From positions 1-64,000 of the forward strand of contig CAJYTF010000033.1 of assembly GCA_913777665.1 (NCBI GenBank): 64,000 nucleotides of DNA, written 5' to 3'. A program made the position numbers and the translations under genes. The number at the start of each line of letters is the position of its first letter. Position 1 is the first letter of the stretch. Source of the stretch: an uncultured Myroides sp. (GTDB lineage: Bacteria; Bacteroidota; Bacteroidia; Flavobacteriales; Flavobacteriaceae). The notes beneath the pieces were generated by a model. It was not told where the DNA came from and searched no databases. It saw only the letters and a program-made list of their open reading frames with translations. This document shows, piece by piece, positions 1-8,969 of the stretch.

Positions 1-7
1 ACAAAAC

Positions 8-1111
8 CTATCCCTTAACATCCAAAGCATCGCGTAATGCGTTACCAATCATCATAAAAGCAACCACAACCAAACACATTGCCAATCCTGGAATTAATGC
101 CAAATGTGGTTTTCCTAAAATAATGTAGTTGTAGTGTTCTTTAATCATTCCGCCCCAGCTTGGTACAGGTACTTGTGCGCCCAAACCTAAAAAGCTTAAG
201 CCGCTTTCTACCAAAATTGCCGATGCAAAATTGGCTGCCGAAATAACAATAACGGGTGCCATGATATTTGGTATAATATGTTTAAATATAATGCGTAGAT
301 CCGAAAAACCCAACGCACGTGCTGCGGTTACATACTGCATTTGTTTTACGCTTAAAACTTGTCCGCGAACAACTCGGGCAACTTCAACCCACATGGTTAA
401 ACCAACGGCAATAAACACCTGCCAAAATCCTTTTCCTAATGCCAAGGTTATGGCAATGACCAGCAAAAGGGTAGGTATAGACCATATTACGTTAATCAGC
501 CATAGAATAAATGCATCGGTTTTTCCACCAAAATAACCAGCAAGTGCGCCCAATGTAATTCCAATAATTAAAGAAATAAATACGGCAACAAAACCAATCG
601 CGAGTGAAACTCGAGCACCAACTAATAATCGACTTAAATAATCGCGCCCCTGATTATCGGTTCCTAACAGATATTTTTTTGTTTTAATGTGGTTTTCTTC
701 TATCGATTTTTGATCAGCATCGGGAAATACATTGGTAAGTACATATTTGGATTGTGAAGTAGATGGATCAACTGAAAATTCTTTGTAATAAAGCGTATCA
801 CCTTTAAAAGTGTAAGATAGTATTGGTATAAACTGTTCTTTTATCTCTTTGCCTGTAAAATAATCAAAAACCGATGATTTGTTTTTATTTCCCAACGGAA
901 TGTTTATTGTTTTAACGGTAAAGCCCGGTTTTTGCGTGCTTATAGATACATCGCCATTGTTTGCATTTACGGTATTATCGGGCGCTAAAATATAGGCACC
1001 CAATGCAGACAGACTTAAAACCACGATAAAGACTAATGAAAAAACGCCCCAAGAATTTCTTTTGAATTTTTGGAGCGCTTTTTTATTTGCCGAAACAAAT
1101 TTTTTAAACAC
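8..1111 (-). CDS. ABC transporter permease, OppC/DppC type (peptide import)
   Basis: Inner-membrane permease of a peptide/nickel-type ABC importer, 367 residues. An N-terminal membrane segment (about residues 22-44) is followed by a long extracytoplasmic stretch (about 45-160), the usual OppC N-terminal arrangement. A multi-span permease domain fills about 165-365. The cytoplasmic EAA-like loop that contacts the ATPase is visible as AARALGFSDLRIIFKHIIPN. The protein is complete and ends with TAG at the left edge of the window. No ATPase, binding protein or second permease is seen here, so its partners must lie outside the window or elsewhere. The substrate (oligopeptide or dipeptide) is inferred from the family only. 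Confidence 0.88.
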   Translation of the reverse strand: MFKKFVSANKKALQKFKRNSWGVFSLVFIVVLSLSALGAYILAPDNTVNANNGDVSISTQKPGFTVKTINIPLGNKNKSSVFDYFTGKEIKEQFIPILSYTFKGDTLYYKEFSVDPSTSQSKYVLTNVFPDADQKSIEENHIKTKKYLLGTDNQGRDYLSRLLVGARVSLAIGFVAVFISLIIGITLGALAGYFGGKTDAFILWLINVIWSIPTLLLVIAITLALGKGFWQVFIAVGLTMWVEVARVVRGQVLSVKQMQYVTAARALGFSDLRIIFKHIIPNIMAPVIVISAANFASAILVESGLSFLGLGAQVPVPSWGGMIKEHYNYIILGKPHLALIPGLAMCLVVVAFMMIGNALRDALDVKG

Positions 1112-1159
1112 TTTTTTATTTTTTTATACTGATTCCCAGTTTTATTATAATTTAAGTTT

Positions 1160-1260
1160 GTCATTCTGAGCGCAACGAAGTGAAGTCGAAGAATCTCACT
1201 AATAAATGATAGGGATTCATCTTACAGACTGTGCTGAGCTCGTCGAAGTATCGGAATGAC
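1160..1260. repeat. Intergenic repeat with terminal inverted repeats, family 1
   Basis: About 100 bp lying between the ABC permease and the protease gene. It starts GTCATTCTGAG and ends CGGAATGAC; the ends are inverted repeats with one mismatch. Inside are GAAGTGAAGTCGAAGAATCT and GAGCTCGTCGAAGTATC, typical wording of intergenic repeats found in many copies in flavobacterial genomes. No coding potential is seen. Its sequence differs from the palindromic family around 22990-23571. Confidence 0.7.
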
Positions 1261-1270
1261 AACAAATACT

Positions 1271-3418
1271 TTATTTTACTAAATTTGCTGGTGCCCCAAT
1301 TTTGAATTTACTTGCTTTTATATCTTGTAAAACATTAACTGCTTCTTCTACATAAACATCATTGTTTAGACTTTTAAACCAGCGTTTGCGTTTGTTTTGC
1401 AGCACGGTATCGTTCTTAATCAACGCTTCATCGTGCGGTAATGATGTAAATGCCAAACTGTTTTTGTAATCTTTCAACACATTGAAACGTTTTGATTGTT
1501 CTTCCAACTGCTTCGATTTTGCTAAATATTCGTTATATTCTAACGGAAAGGTATTGTCGTCTTGTCGTGATTTTACCCACTTCGCACTTTCGTCAATCAG
1601 TTTAAATTGAGCATTGGCAGCTACACGCTTTTTACTTTTGTCTTTTACCGGAGCAAAATTATAGTCGAAAACATTGTATTTTGCTTTCGCAATTTTATCC
1701 CATTCCATTGCATTTTCGTTGTCGCGCTCGCCTGTGTCAACATATAAGAAACGGTCTGGTAAAACCAAATCACTTTCTACACCTTTTAATTGGGTTGATC
1801 CACCGTTAACTCGATAGAATTTCTGACTTGTGAATTTCATAGCTCCTAAATCGCCGATTTTTTTATTTCCGAAACGGTTTAAATCCAATAAATTTTGAAC
1901 AGTTCCTTTTCCAAATGAATGTTTAGATCCTAAAATCAAACCACGGTTATAATCTTGAATGGCAGCTGCAAAAATTTCCGAAGCCGAAGCCGAATAATTA
2001 TTGACTAAAACCACCAACGGTCCTGTCCATTGTGTTTTGTTGTCGCGATCGTACAATACATCACTTTCACCCGATTTTGCTTTTACCTGCACAACAGGCC
2101 CTTGCGGAATAAACAAACCAACCATATCAACAACGGTTTGCAGTGATCCACCGCCGTTGTTACGTAAATCTACAATGATTCCTTCTACTTTTTGTTCTTT
2201 AAGATATTCCACTTCTTTGGCAACATCTTTAAAGGCATCGCGACCGTCACGGTTTTCAAAGCTGATGTAGAATTTAGGTAAGTGAATAATTCCGAATTTA
2301 CCTTCAGGTGTATCGATAACCGATGATTTTGCGAAGGTTTCTTCAATTTCGAATTTATCACGAACAATAGCAATCACTTTTACATTTCCGTCAGCTTTTT
2401 TAACGGTCAATTTAACGGTAGTGCCTTTTTTACCTTTAATCATTTTAACCACCTTTTCTAATCGCATACCTGCAATATCAACCGGTTGTTCATCGCCTTG
2501 GGCAACTTTTAAAATGATATCGCCATTTTCTAATTCGCCTTGTTTCATGGCAGGTCCGCCCGGAATAACTTCCGTAATTTCGGTATTCTGATCTTTTTTA
2601 CGAAGCTGTGCACCAATTCCTTCCATAGAACCCGCCATGCTTTCGTCGAATTTCTGTTTATCGTCCGGAGCTAAATAGTTCGTATGCGGATCAAACTGTT
2701 CTAAAAGTGTGTTAATGTAAACCGATAACCATTCTTCACGAGAAATCTCTTCGAAAAATTCAAAAAACTCGTTTAATGATTTTAAAGTGGTTTCGCGCGA
2801 TTCTTTTTCCAATTCGGCAAAATCTTTTTTAGGTTCTTTACCAATTGAATCTTTTTCTTGCAGTTTTAGTTTGTCTTCAATACCCGAAAGTACGTTCAAC
2901 TTCAACTGTTTGCGCCAGCGTTCTTTAAGCTCTTCTTTGTTTTTAGCCCACGGTTGTTTTTCGTAATCGGTATCAATCGATTCCTTCACGGTAAAATCTA
3001 TAGGCTTTGCCAAAATTTCTTTGTAATACGCTTTTGCCTCTTGAATTCTGGTTTGCAACATCGGATAACTTTCGTTAAAAAAGTTAATGCGTTGTTCTTT
3101 GAATTCCTCATCTATCAACGTTTTATATTTGTTCAACCCGTCAACGTCAGATTGCAATAAATAACGTTTGTTTCCGTCAATTACCTTTAAATAGTTGGTA
3201 TATACTTTTTCCGAAAAAGCATCGTTAATATCGGCAGGTTTATAATGCGCATTAGTAAGCACAAAATTTAAAACCCCCATTAAAAACGCTTCTTTTTCAG
3301 GATCCGGATCTGCCGATTTTTTAAACGGAATAAAACTCCATAATGCTGCAGCAAGTGCCACAACAAGTATCAATACTTTATAATTTCTCTTCATAAATTG
3401 CCAAATAGCAGTCATCAA
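1271..3418 (-). CDS. prc: Carboxy-terminal processing protease, S41A family (Prc/Tsp-like)
   Basis: Periplasmic serine protease of the tail-specific protease family, 715 residues against 682 in E. coli Prc. It has an N-terminal membrane anchor (about 12-30), a helical N-terminal domain, a PDZ domain (about 260-350) and an S41 catalytic core (about 370-560). The Ser-Asp-Lys triad can be read as S478 in SASASEIF, D489 in IQDY and K504 in FGKGTVQ. A C-terminal Prc-type helical domain follows. Family members trim lipoproteins, penicillin-binding proteins and cell-wall hydrolases. The start is uncertain: ATG codons at 3418 and 3415, and at 3394 (MKRNYKVL), all precede the anchor. The protein and the divergent surE gene share a 144-base intergenic region. 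Confidence 0.93.
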   Translation of the reverse strand: MMTAIWQFMKRNYKVLILVVALAAALWSFIPFKKSADPDPEKEAFLMGVLNFVLTNAHYKPADINDAFSEKVYTNYLKVIDGNKRYLLQSDVDGLNKYKTLIDEEFKEQRINFFNESYPMLQTRIQEAKAYYKEILAKPIDFTVKESIDTDYEKQPWAKNKEELKERWRKQLKLNVLSGIEDKLKLQEKDSIGKEPKKDFAELEKESRETTLKSLNEFFEFFEEISREEWLSVYINTLLEQFDPHTNYLAPDDKQKFDESMAGSMEGIGAQLRKKDQNTEITEVIPGGPAMKQGELENGDIILKVAQGDEQPVDIAGMRLEKVVKMIKGKKGTTVKLTVKKADGNVKVIAIVRDKFEIEETFAKSSVIDTPEGKFGIIHLPKFYISFENRDGRDAFKDVAKEVEYLKEQKVEGIIVDLRNNGGGSLQTVVDMVGLFIPQGPVVQVKAKSGESDVLYDRDNKTQWTGPLVVLVNNYSASASEIFAAAIQDYNRGLILGSKHSFGKGTVQNLLDLNRFGNKKIGDLGAMKFTSQKFYRVNGGSTQLKGVESDLVLPDRFLYVDTGERDNENAMEWDKIAKAKYNVFDYNFAPVKDKSKKRVAANAQFKLIDESAKWVKSRQDDNTFPLEYNEYLAKSKQLEEQSKRFNVLKDYKNSLAFTSLPHDEALIKNDTVLQNKRKRWFKSLNNDVYVEEAVNVLQDIKASKFKIGAPANLVK

Positions 3419-3562
3419 ATAATTTTCAACTAAAGTAACTAAATTCTTATTACAAAAACTATTAAAGATTAAATAAAATTTTGTTAACTGTTTTAAGCAG
3501 CTACTCGTTTTAAAGGCTTTTTTAATTAAAATGATTACTTTTACGGTAACAAAAATCTTTTT

Positions 3563-4330
3563 ATGAAAAAGCCATTGATTTTAGTAACGAACGACGATGG
3601 GATTACCGCTCCGGGAATTCGTACTTTAATTAGTATTATGAAAGAAATTGGTCAGGTGGTTGTAGTAGCACCCGATAGTCCGCAATCGGGCACGGGGCAC
3701 GCCATTACCGTAAATAATACCTTGTTTTTAGAGCAGGTTTATATCGATAAAGACGAAATCAAGGAATTCGCTTGTTCGGGAACGCCTGTAGATTGTGTAA
3801 AAATTGCCATTGATCAGATCATTAAGGCAAAACCGGATATTTGTGTTTCGGGTATTAATCACGGATCTAATTCGGCTTCGAACGTAATCTATTCAGGAAC
3901 TATGTCTGCGGCAGTAGAAGCTGGTATGAGTGGAATTCCCGCAATTGGTTTTTCTTTAGCAGATTTCAGTTGGAACGCCGATTTTGAACCGATTAAGAAA
4001 TTCGTAAAAAAGATAACATTGGAAACCCTAAAAAACGGTTTGCCCGAAGGTGTGGTGTTGAATGTGAATTTCCCTAAACTGGCAGAAAAAAACATTAGAG
4101 GAATTAAAATATGCCGACAGGCAAAAGCTACGTGGGTTGAAAAGTTTGATGAACGCACCAATCCGCATGGGAAAAAATATTACTGGTTAACCGGAACTTT
4201 TGTAAATCACGACAAAGGCGAAGATACCGATGAATGGGCACTTGCCAACGGATACATTTCTGTGGTGCCTGTACAGTACGATTTAACTGCTTACCATGCA
4301 GTACAACAACTTAATACATGGGATTTGTAA
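3563..4330 (+). CDS. surE: 5'/3'-nucleotidase SurE
   Basis: Metal-dependent survival-protein nucleotidase that dephosphorylates nucleoside monophosphates, 255 residues, a normal length. The N-terminal metal site VTNDDGITAPG carries the paired Asp residues D11 and D12. The second conserved block, SGINHGSNSASNVIYSGTMSAA, supplies the Ser/Asn ligands and the glycine-rich loop. It is the first gene of a tightly packed operon: its TAA stop overlaps the ATG of the next gene as TAATG. A near-consensus -7 element (TACTTTTA, 3536-3543) lies upstream. The assignment is secure from motifs and full-length similarity. Confidence 0.95.
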   Translation: MKKPLILVTNDDGITAPGIRTLISIMKEIGQVVVVAPDSPQSGTGHAITVNNTLFLEQVYIDKDEIKEFACSGTPVDCVKIAIDQIIKAKPDICVSGINHGSNSASNVIYSGTMSAAVEAGMSGIPAIGFSLADFSWNADFEPIKKFVKKITLETLKNGLPEGVVLNVNFPKLAEKNIRGIKICRQAKATWVEKFDERTNPHGKKYYWLTGTFVNHDKGEDTDEWALANGYISVVPVQYDLTAYHAVQQLNTWDL

Positions 4331-4605
4331 TGGATCGATTTTTAAAATTTTTATTGGGAACTTTTTGTGCATTGGCAGTTTCGTTTGTATGCGGATGCGT
4401 TTTGTTTTACTTGTTTACAAAGATGAATCCTTTAGATGGTGGTTTGATTTTTAAGATGACCGATGTATCAACCAAAGCGTTTTCATTGGGATCAATCCCA
4501 AATATCGGTTTGTTCTATCTGTTTTTAAACCGCGAAAATTATTTTAGTGCCCGCGGCGTTATTTTTTCGTTTATCTTAATTGGGTTTTACATTATTTTTA
4601 GTTAA
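4330..4605 (+). CDS. Small integral membrane protein between surE and lpxB
   Basis: Hypothetical protein of 91 residues with about three hydrophobic segments (residues 5-27, 48-62 and 69-89). It has no motif that I can name. I chose the ATG at 4330 because it overlaps the surE stop as TAATG; an in-frame ATG at 4318 inside surE would add four residues. Its own TAA overlaps the lpxB ATG in the same way. The paired overlaps indicate translational coupling of all three genes. A role near the envelope is suggested only by the neighbour lpxB. Confidence 0.8.
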   Translation: MDRFLKFLLGTFCALAVSFVCGCVLFYLFTKMNPLDGGLIFKMTDVSTKAFSLGSIPNIGLFYLFLNRENYFSARGVIFSFILIGFYIIFS

Positions 4606-5723
4606 TGAAATATTACATTATAGCCGGCGAAGCTTCGGGCGATTTGCACGGAGCCAATTTAATGAAAGCTCTCTTTAAAGAAGAACCCAATGCAGAAGTG
4701 CGTTTTTGGGGTGGCGAATTAATGCAGCAGGTTGGCGGTACGCTGGTAAAACATTATAAAGATTTGGCTTTTATGGGCTTTGCAGAAGTTGTAGCCAATT
4801 TAAGAACCATTTTTAAGAATATCGATTTTTGTAAGAAGGATATCAAAGCCTTTAACCCCGATGTAATTATTTTTATTGATTATCCCGGCTTTAACATGCG
4901 TATTGCCAAATGGGCAAAGAAAGAAGGTCTTGATACACACTATTATATTTCGCCACAAATCTGGGCTTGGAAAGAAGGCAGAATTAAAGCGATAAAACGC
5001 GATGTAAACCAAATGTACACGATTCTGCCGTTCGAGAAAGATTTTTACGAAAACAAGCACAATTATCCGGTACATTATGTTGGGCATCCGTTGTTGGATG
5101 CTATTGAAGCTTTCAAGAAAAATCAGTCGGTAGATTTTAGAGAAGTTTATGGATTGGATGATCGACCAATAATTGCTTTGTTGCCTGGAAGCCGTAAACA
5201 GGAAATTTCAAAACTGCTAACCGAAATGTTGCGTATTGTTGATTCATATCCGCAGTTTCAATTCATTATTGCAGGCGCACCAAGTTTAAATGCCGATTTT
5301 TATCAGCCATTCATCAAACAAGAAAATGTTCAGTTAATTTTGAACGATACCTATAATTTGTTGAATAATGCCTACGCTGCCATAGTAACATCGGGCACGG
5401 CAACGCTGGAAACTGCCTTGTTTAATGTGCCGCAGGTGGTGGTTTATAAGGGAAATGAAATATCGTATCAGATAGCAAAACGAGTAATCAATTTAAAGTA
5501 TATTTCGTTGGTAAATTTAATAATGGATGAACCAATTGTTACCGAATTGATCCAAAAAGAATGTAATACAGCGAACATTAAAAAAGAATTCGATAAAGTT
5601 ATCAACAATTCCGATCGATCTAAAATGCTTGCAAAGTACCATGAACTAAGTGAATTGTTAGGTGGTGGAGGTGCGAGTGAACGAGTTATCAACATAATTA
5701 AGAAAACTTTAAGAACTTTTTAG
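4605..5723 (+). CDS. lpxB: Lipid-A-disaccharide synthase LpxB
   Basis: Family-19 glycosyltransferase that joins UDP-2,3-diacylglucosamine and lipid X to form the lipid A disaccharide at the inner membrane. At 372 residues it is close to the usual 370-390. The N-terminal signature GEASGDLHGANLM is present. So are FIDYPGFNMRIAKWAKK, YYISPQIWAWK and the nucleotide-binding loop LPGSRKQEI. It is the third gene of the surE operon, starting within the stop of the preceding ORF (TTAATGA). No other lipid A gene is adjacent. Confidence 0.95.
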   Translation: MKYYIIAGEASGDLHGANLMKALFKEEPNAEVRFWGGELMQQVGGTLVKHYKDLAFMGFAEVVANLRTIFKNIDFCKKDIKAFNPDVIIFIDYPGFNMRIAKWAKKEGLDTHYYISPQIWAWKEGRIKAIKRDVNQMYTILPFEKDFYENKHNYPVHYVGHPLLDAIEAFKKNQSVDFREVYGLDDRPIIALLPGSRKQEISKLLTEMLRIVDSYPQFQFIIAGAPSLNADFYQPFIKQENVQLILNDTYNLLNNAYAAIVTSGTATLETALFNVPQVVVYKGNEISYQIAKRVINLKYISLVNLIMDEPIVTELIQKECNTANIKKEFDKVINNSDRSKMLAKYHELSELLGGGGASERVINIIKKTLRTF

Positions 5724-5748
5724 GAAGTTTAAGCAAATTAAAAAACCT

Positions 5749-5756
5749 ATATTTGT
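5749..5756 (+). promoter_or_regulatory. Putative Bacteroidota -7 promoter element
   Basis: TATATTTG matches the Bacteroidota -7 consensus TAnnTTTG and lies 48 bases before the start of the NlpC/P60 gene, in the gap after lpxB. No clear TTTG-like -33 element is visible, so this is a sequence match only. Confidence 0.4.
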
Positions 5757-5804
5757 GTTATACCAAAGCAAAAGATTATAAATTCTATTTCAAAATATTA
5801 ATTA

Positions 5805-6416
5805 ATGAAAAATTTAGCTTTAACGTTAGTAACTTTGTTTACTGTATGTTTAAGCACAGAAGTTGTGGCGCAAAGCAAAAAAACTACTGTGACAACTACA
5901 TCAAAGATACAGAAGGCAAAGGAAGAGGCTACAATTGCCAGCATTAATAAACAAATGAACGCAATTGATGACCAGTTAGACAATAAAACGTCTAAAAAAG
6001 CTGAAAAAACCAACTATTGCTATTTAACTGAACAATTGCTTAACGTAGCAAACGATTATCAGGGAATACGCTACCAATGGGGCGGAATGTCTCGCACAGG
6101 TATGGATTGTTCAGGTTTTGTGAAAAATGCATTCAACCAGTTTAATATCGATTTACCAAGAACTTCAAAAGAAATGGCATCACGCGGCGAACGTGTATCT
6201 TCTGCAGAAGCTAAACCGGGCGACTTAATTTTCTTTAAAAATGGTGGTTCAAGAGTAATAAATCACGTTGGAATTGTAATTGAAGTAGATGGAGATGATA
6301 TTAAGTTTATCCACTCTGCAACATCTAAAGGTGTTTCAATCAATTCAACAAAAGAAGCGTATTACAGTAGAGGGTTTGTACAAATAAACCGCGTTTACGA
6401 CAGACAAGTATTATAG
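5805..6416 (+). CDS. Secreted NlpC/P60 family cell-wall hydrolase (C40 peptidase)
   Basis: Predicted exported peptidoglycan endopeptidase, 203 residues. It has a signal peptide (about 1-22, ending VVAQ), then a charged and threonine-rich linker (about 24-68), then a compact NlpC/P60 domain (about 75-200). The catalytic cysteine is C102 in MDCSGFVKNAF and the catalytic histidine is H154 in NHVGIVIE; a third polar residue is likely H170. Members cleave gamma-D-glutamyl-diaminopimelate bonds in stem peptides. A candidate -7 element precedes the gene. It appears to be transcribed alone. Confidence 0.9.
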   Translation: MKNLALTLVTLFTVCLSTEVVAQSKKTTVTTTSKIQKAKEEATIASINKQMNAIDDQLDNKTSKKAEKTNYCYLTEQLLNVANDYQGIRYQWGGMSRTGMDCSGFVKNAFNQFNIDLPRTSKEMASRGERVSSAEAKPGDLIFFKNGGSRVINHVGIVIEVDGDDIKFIHSATSKGVSINSTKEAYYSRGFVQINRVYDRQVL

Positions 6417-6455
6417 TTAGTTATTTAATATTCAAATTTTCATATCTTTATTCTT

Positions 6456-8444
6456 ATGAGTAAAGTAATGAAATATCCAATTTATCCCATTACATTTTCT
6501 TATGTTAGTGGGATTTTTTGTGGCTTTTATTTAAAGCTACCAGATATTGTTGTGGTATCGGTTGCTGTTTTATCTTTCGTGACGTTGCTTTCTCTTTACC
6601 TTTTACAGCGAAATAAAGGTTTTAACAATAAGTTGAATCTGTTTACTATTCTCGCTGTTTTTGGTGCTTTTTCTTCGTTGGGATTTCTTTCGTATAGTGT
6701 TAATAATAAACCTGTAATTATTGATGATTTAAATGCGAAAGAATTTACAATTAAAGTGACCGATGTTTTAAAATCGAACGCTTATTCTCACCGAATGTAT
6801 GCCAATCTGATGTCTCAGAAAGATCAACCTAAAGTTTTGGTTACTTTTTCTAATAAATCGGATATTCCTAAAGTTGGAGCGGTTTACAAATTGGTGGGAA
6901 CAATTAAGAAAGTAGCTGAACCACGAAACTTGTACGATTTTAATTACAGCGAATATTTACGACTGAGAAATATCCATTATCAGATCACATCTTACCACGA
7001 ACCTTTTAAAATTAAAGAAGAAAAATCTTTTCAATCGATAATTATAAGTGGCAGAGATTATCTTACCGCACAGTTCTCCAAATTAGGATATTCAGACAAA
7101 ACGCAAGGCTTTATTCAGGCACTTCTTTTTGGTATTAAAACCAATTTAAACGATGAAATTCAGCAACAGTTTAAAGATTTCGGAATTTTACATGTACTCG
7201 CAGTATCGGGAATGCACGTTGTGTTATTGTTTTCTACCATTTCGTACGTTTTAAGAAAATTACGACTTTCAAAAACTGCTATAACAGTAATTTTGATTGT
7301 TTTTCTTTTGATCTTCAGTTTAATGGCGGGCTTTTCAGGATCGGTAGTGCGTGCAGCTTTAATGTGTTTAATGACGATTGTCGGAACTTTAACGGGAAGA
7401 AGAATTCATACAATAAATCTTTTGGTGGGCAGTATGTTGTTAATTTTGCTTTTTCAACCTAATTATTTGTTCGATGTCGGTTTTCAGTTAAGCTATCTCG
7501 CGGTGTTTTCAATCGTGTTTTGTTATCCGGTTGTTCAACATTATTTTACGTTTAAGAATTGGATTTTAAACTATTTTGGTCAGTTGATTGGTGTTTCTTT
7601 GGTTGCACAATTAGGCGTTTTACCATTAAGCATTTATTATTTCAAGCAGATTCCGCTGTTATTCTTGATAGGAAATATCATTGCGATTCCAATAACCTCA
7701 TTTTTGCTTTGTGCCTGGTTTTTGCAGATGCTATTAAGTTTGATTTCAGTTGAAGTATTGGCATTGATGACTCCTATTTTAAGTTGGATAAGTACTTTCT
7801 GTTTTGATAGTTTAAGCAGATTGTCTGATTATTTTTCAATCAAAACGATTGATTTCCATTTCGGAATATTTCAGACGATGTTGACTTTATTGATGATTTT
7901 TACCATATTTTGGTTTTTTCGAAAAAGAGAATTGTATAAGGTTTATGTTTTTCTTTCGATAGTTATCTTGTTTCAATTGATAACCTTACAAAATGTAATC
8001 GAAAATAAAGGGAAAGAAGAGATTGTAGTAATGAGCGATGCCAATAATGTTGTGGTTTTAAATAGAGTAGGAGATCAAATCAATAAAATTGGTAATGCAA
8101 ATAAATATACCTTGCAAAGTTTGAAGAATTATGAATTGCACACCAATTCTAAAGTAACAACTATCGATTCGTTACAAAATTCTTTTGTGTTACAAGGTAA
8201 AAGTTGGCTGGTGATTGATAGTTTAGAAGTATATCCGAAACAACAGTTTGATTTTGTGATTTTATATCAGAATCCAAAAATAAATTTAGACCGATTAATA
8301 CACGATGTGCAACCAAAAATGATTTTACTGCACAATGGCAATTATCAATATTTAAATGAAGAATATTCGGCGTATTTCGATAAAAGAAAAATCCCTTACC
8401 ACGATATGCGTACTAAGGGAAGTTATGTGATAAATTATAACTGA
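6456..8444 (+). CDS. comEC: ComEC/Rec2-type DNA uptake channel protein
   Basis: Inner-membrane protein of the ComEC family, 662 residues, which transports single-stranded DNA in naturally competent bacteria. It has an N-terminal pair of membrane spans plus a DUF4131-type soluble region (about 10-200), then the multi-span competence domain (about 215-490) with the signature HVLAVSGMHVVLLFS. The C-terminal part (about 500-662) lacks the HxHxDH metallo-beta-lactamase motif of longer ComEC proteins, as is common in Bacteroidota. The 3' end overlaps the convergent thioredoxin gene by 10 bases. Competence itself is not shown by this gene alone. Confidence 0.9.
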   Translation: MSKVMKYPIYPITFSYVSGIFCGFYLKLPDIVVVSVAVLSFVTLLSLYLLQRNKGFNNKLNLFTILAVFGAFSSLGFLSYSVNNKPVIIDDLNAKEFTIKVTDVLKSNAYSHRMYANLMSQKDQPKVLVTFSNKSDIPKVGAVYKLVGTIKKVAEPRNLYDFNYSEYLRLRNIHYQITSYHEPFKIKEEKSFQSIIISGRDYLTAQFSKLGYSDKTQGFIQALLFGIKTNLNDEIQQQFKDFGILHVLAVSGMHVVLLFSTISYVLRKLRLSKTAITVILIVFLLIFSLMAGFSGSVVRAALMCLMTIVGTLTGRRIHTINLLVGSMLLILLFQPNYLFDVGFQLSYLAVFSIVFCYPVVQHYFTFKNWILNYFGQLIGVSLVAQLGVLPLSIYYFKQIPLLFLIGNIIAIPITSFLLCAWFLQMLLSLISVEVLALMTPILSWISTFCFDSLSRLSDYFSIKTIDFHFGIFQTMLTLLMIFTIFWFFRKRELYKVYVFLSIVILFQLITLQNVIENKGKEEIVVMSDANNVVVLNRVGDQINKIGNANKYTLQSLKNYELHTNSKVTTIDSLQNSFVLQGKSWLVIDSLEVYPKQQFDFVILYQNPKINLDRLIHDVQPKMILLHNGNYQYLNEEYSAYFDKRKIPYHDMRTKGSYVINYN

Positions 8445-8890
8445 GGTAATAATTCTTCTGGTGTTTTGTAACCAACGATTCCTTTTGTTATTTTTCCATT
8501 CGAATCTATAACAGCCATTGTTGGATAGCCTGGAACTTGCAAGTAAGTTGTGAATTGATGTATTCCGTTTCTTGAGTTTTTTCTAGCTTCTTGATAATCT
8601 GGATTTTTGTACAATGTACCACCAAATTGAAACTCGTCGTTACCTTCGGCATTAAACTTTACAGCATTGTATTTTTCGTTGATTTCCTTTACAACTTTTG
8701 CGTCAGAGAACGTGTTTTTATCTAACGCTTTACAAGGTCCGCACCAAACGGTATAAATATCAATAAAAATAGGTTTTTTGTTTTTTTTCTGCGCTGTAAG
8801 GGCATCTTTCATGCTCATCCACTTAATTTCTTGAGCTTGGCTAACAAAACAAGCCATAGTAAATAATACTAATAATATGCTTTTTTTCAT
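8435..8890 (-). CDS. Secreted thioredoxin-fold protein
   Basis: Predicted periplasmic thiol-disulfide protein, 151 residues, with a signal peptide (about 1-19, ending VSQA) and a thioredoxin fold. The active site is C50-G-P-C53 in VWCGPCK. A cis-proline is visible in VPGYPTMAVID. Such proteins reduce or isomerise disulfides of exported proteins; the partner is unknown. It is the last gene of the minus-strand peptide-transport block but is separated from the preceding transporter by a strong terminator, so it probably has its own promoter. Confidence 0.88.
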   Translation of the reverse strand: MKKSILLVLFTMACFVSQAQEIKWMSMKDALTAQKKNKKPIFIDIYTVWCGPCKALDKNTFSDAKVVKEINEKYNAVKFNAEGNDEFQFGGTLYKNPDYQEARKNSRNGIHQFTTYLQVPGYPTMAVIDSNGKITKGIVGYKTPEELLPQL

Positions 8891-8921
8891 TGTTTAAGAA
8901 TTAAAACGTAAATATAAAAAA

Positions 8922-8947
8922 AATCCGATAGCAAAAACTATCGGATT
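8922..8947 (-). terminator. Rho-independent terminator of the 465-residue POT transporter
   Basis: Perfect 10-bp stem AATCCGATAG/CTATCGGATT with a CAAAAA loop, 23 bases downstream of the transporter stop on the minus strand, followed by an A/T-rich run. Confidence 0.8.
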
Positions 8948-8969
8948 GGTTATTTTCAAAAAGCATGCC

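Noticed and set aside
6456..8444. Truncated comEC because the beta-lactamase-like part is missing
   Set aside because: The gene has a normal end, and ComEC proteins without that part are usual in Bacteroidota, so no truncation is claimed.
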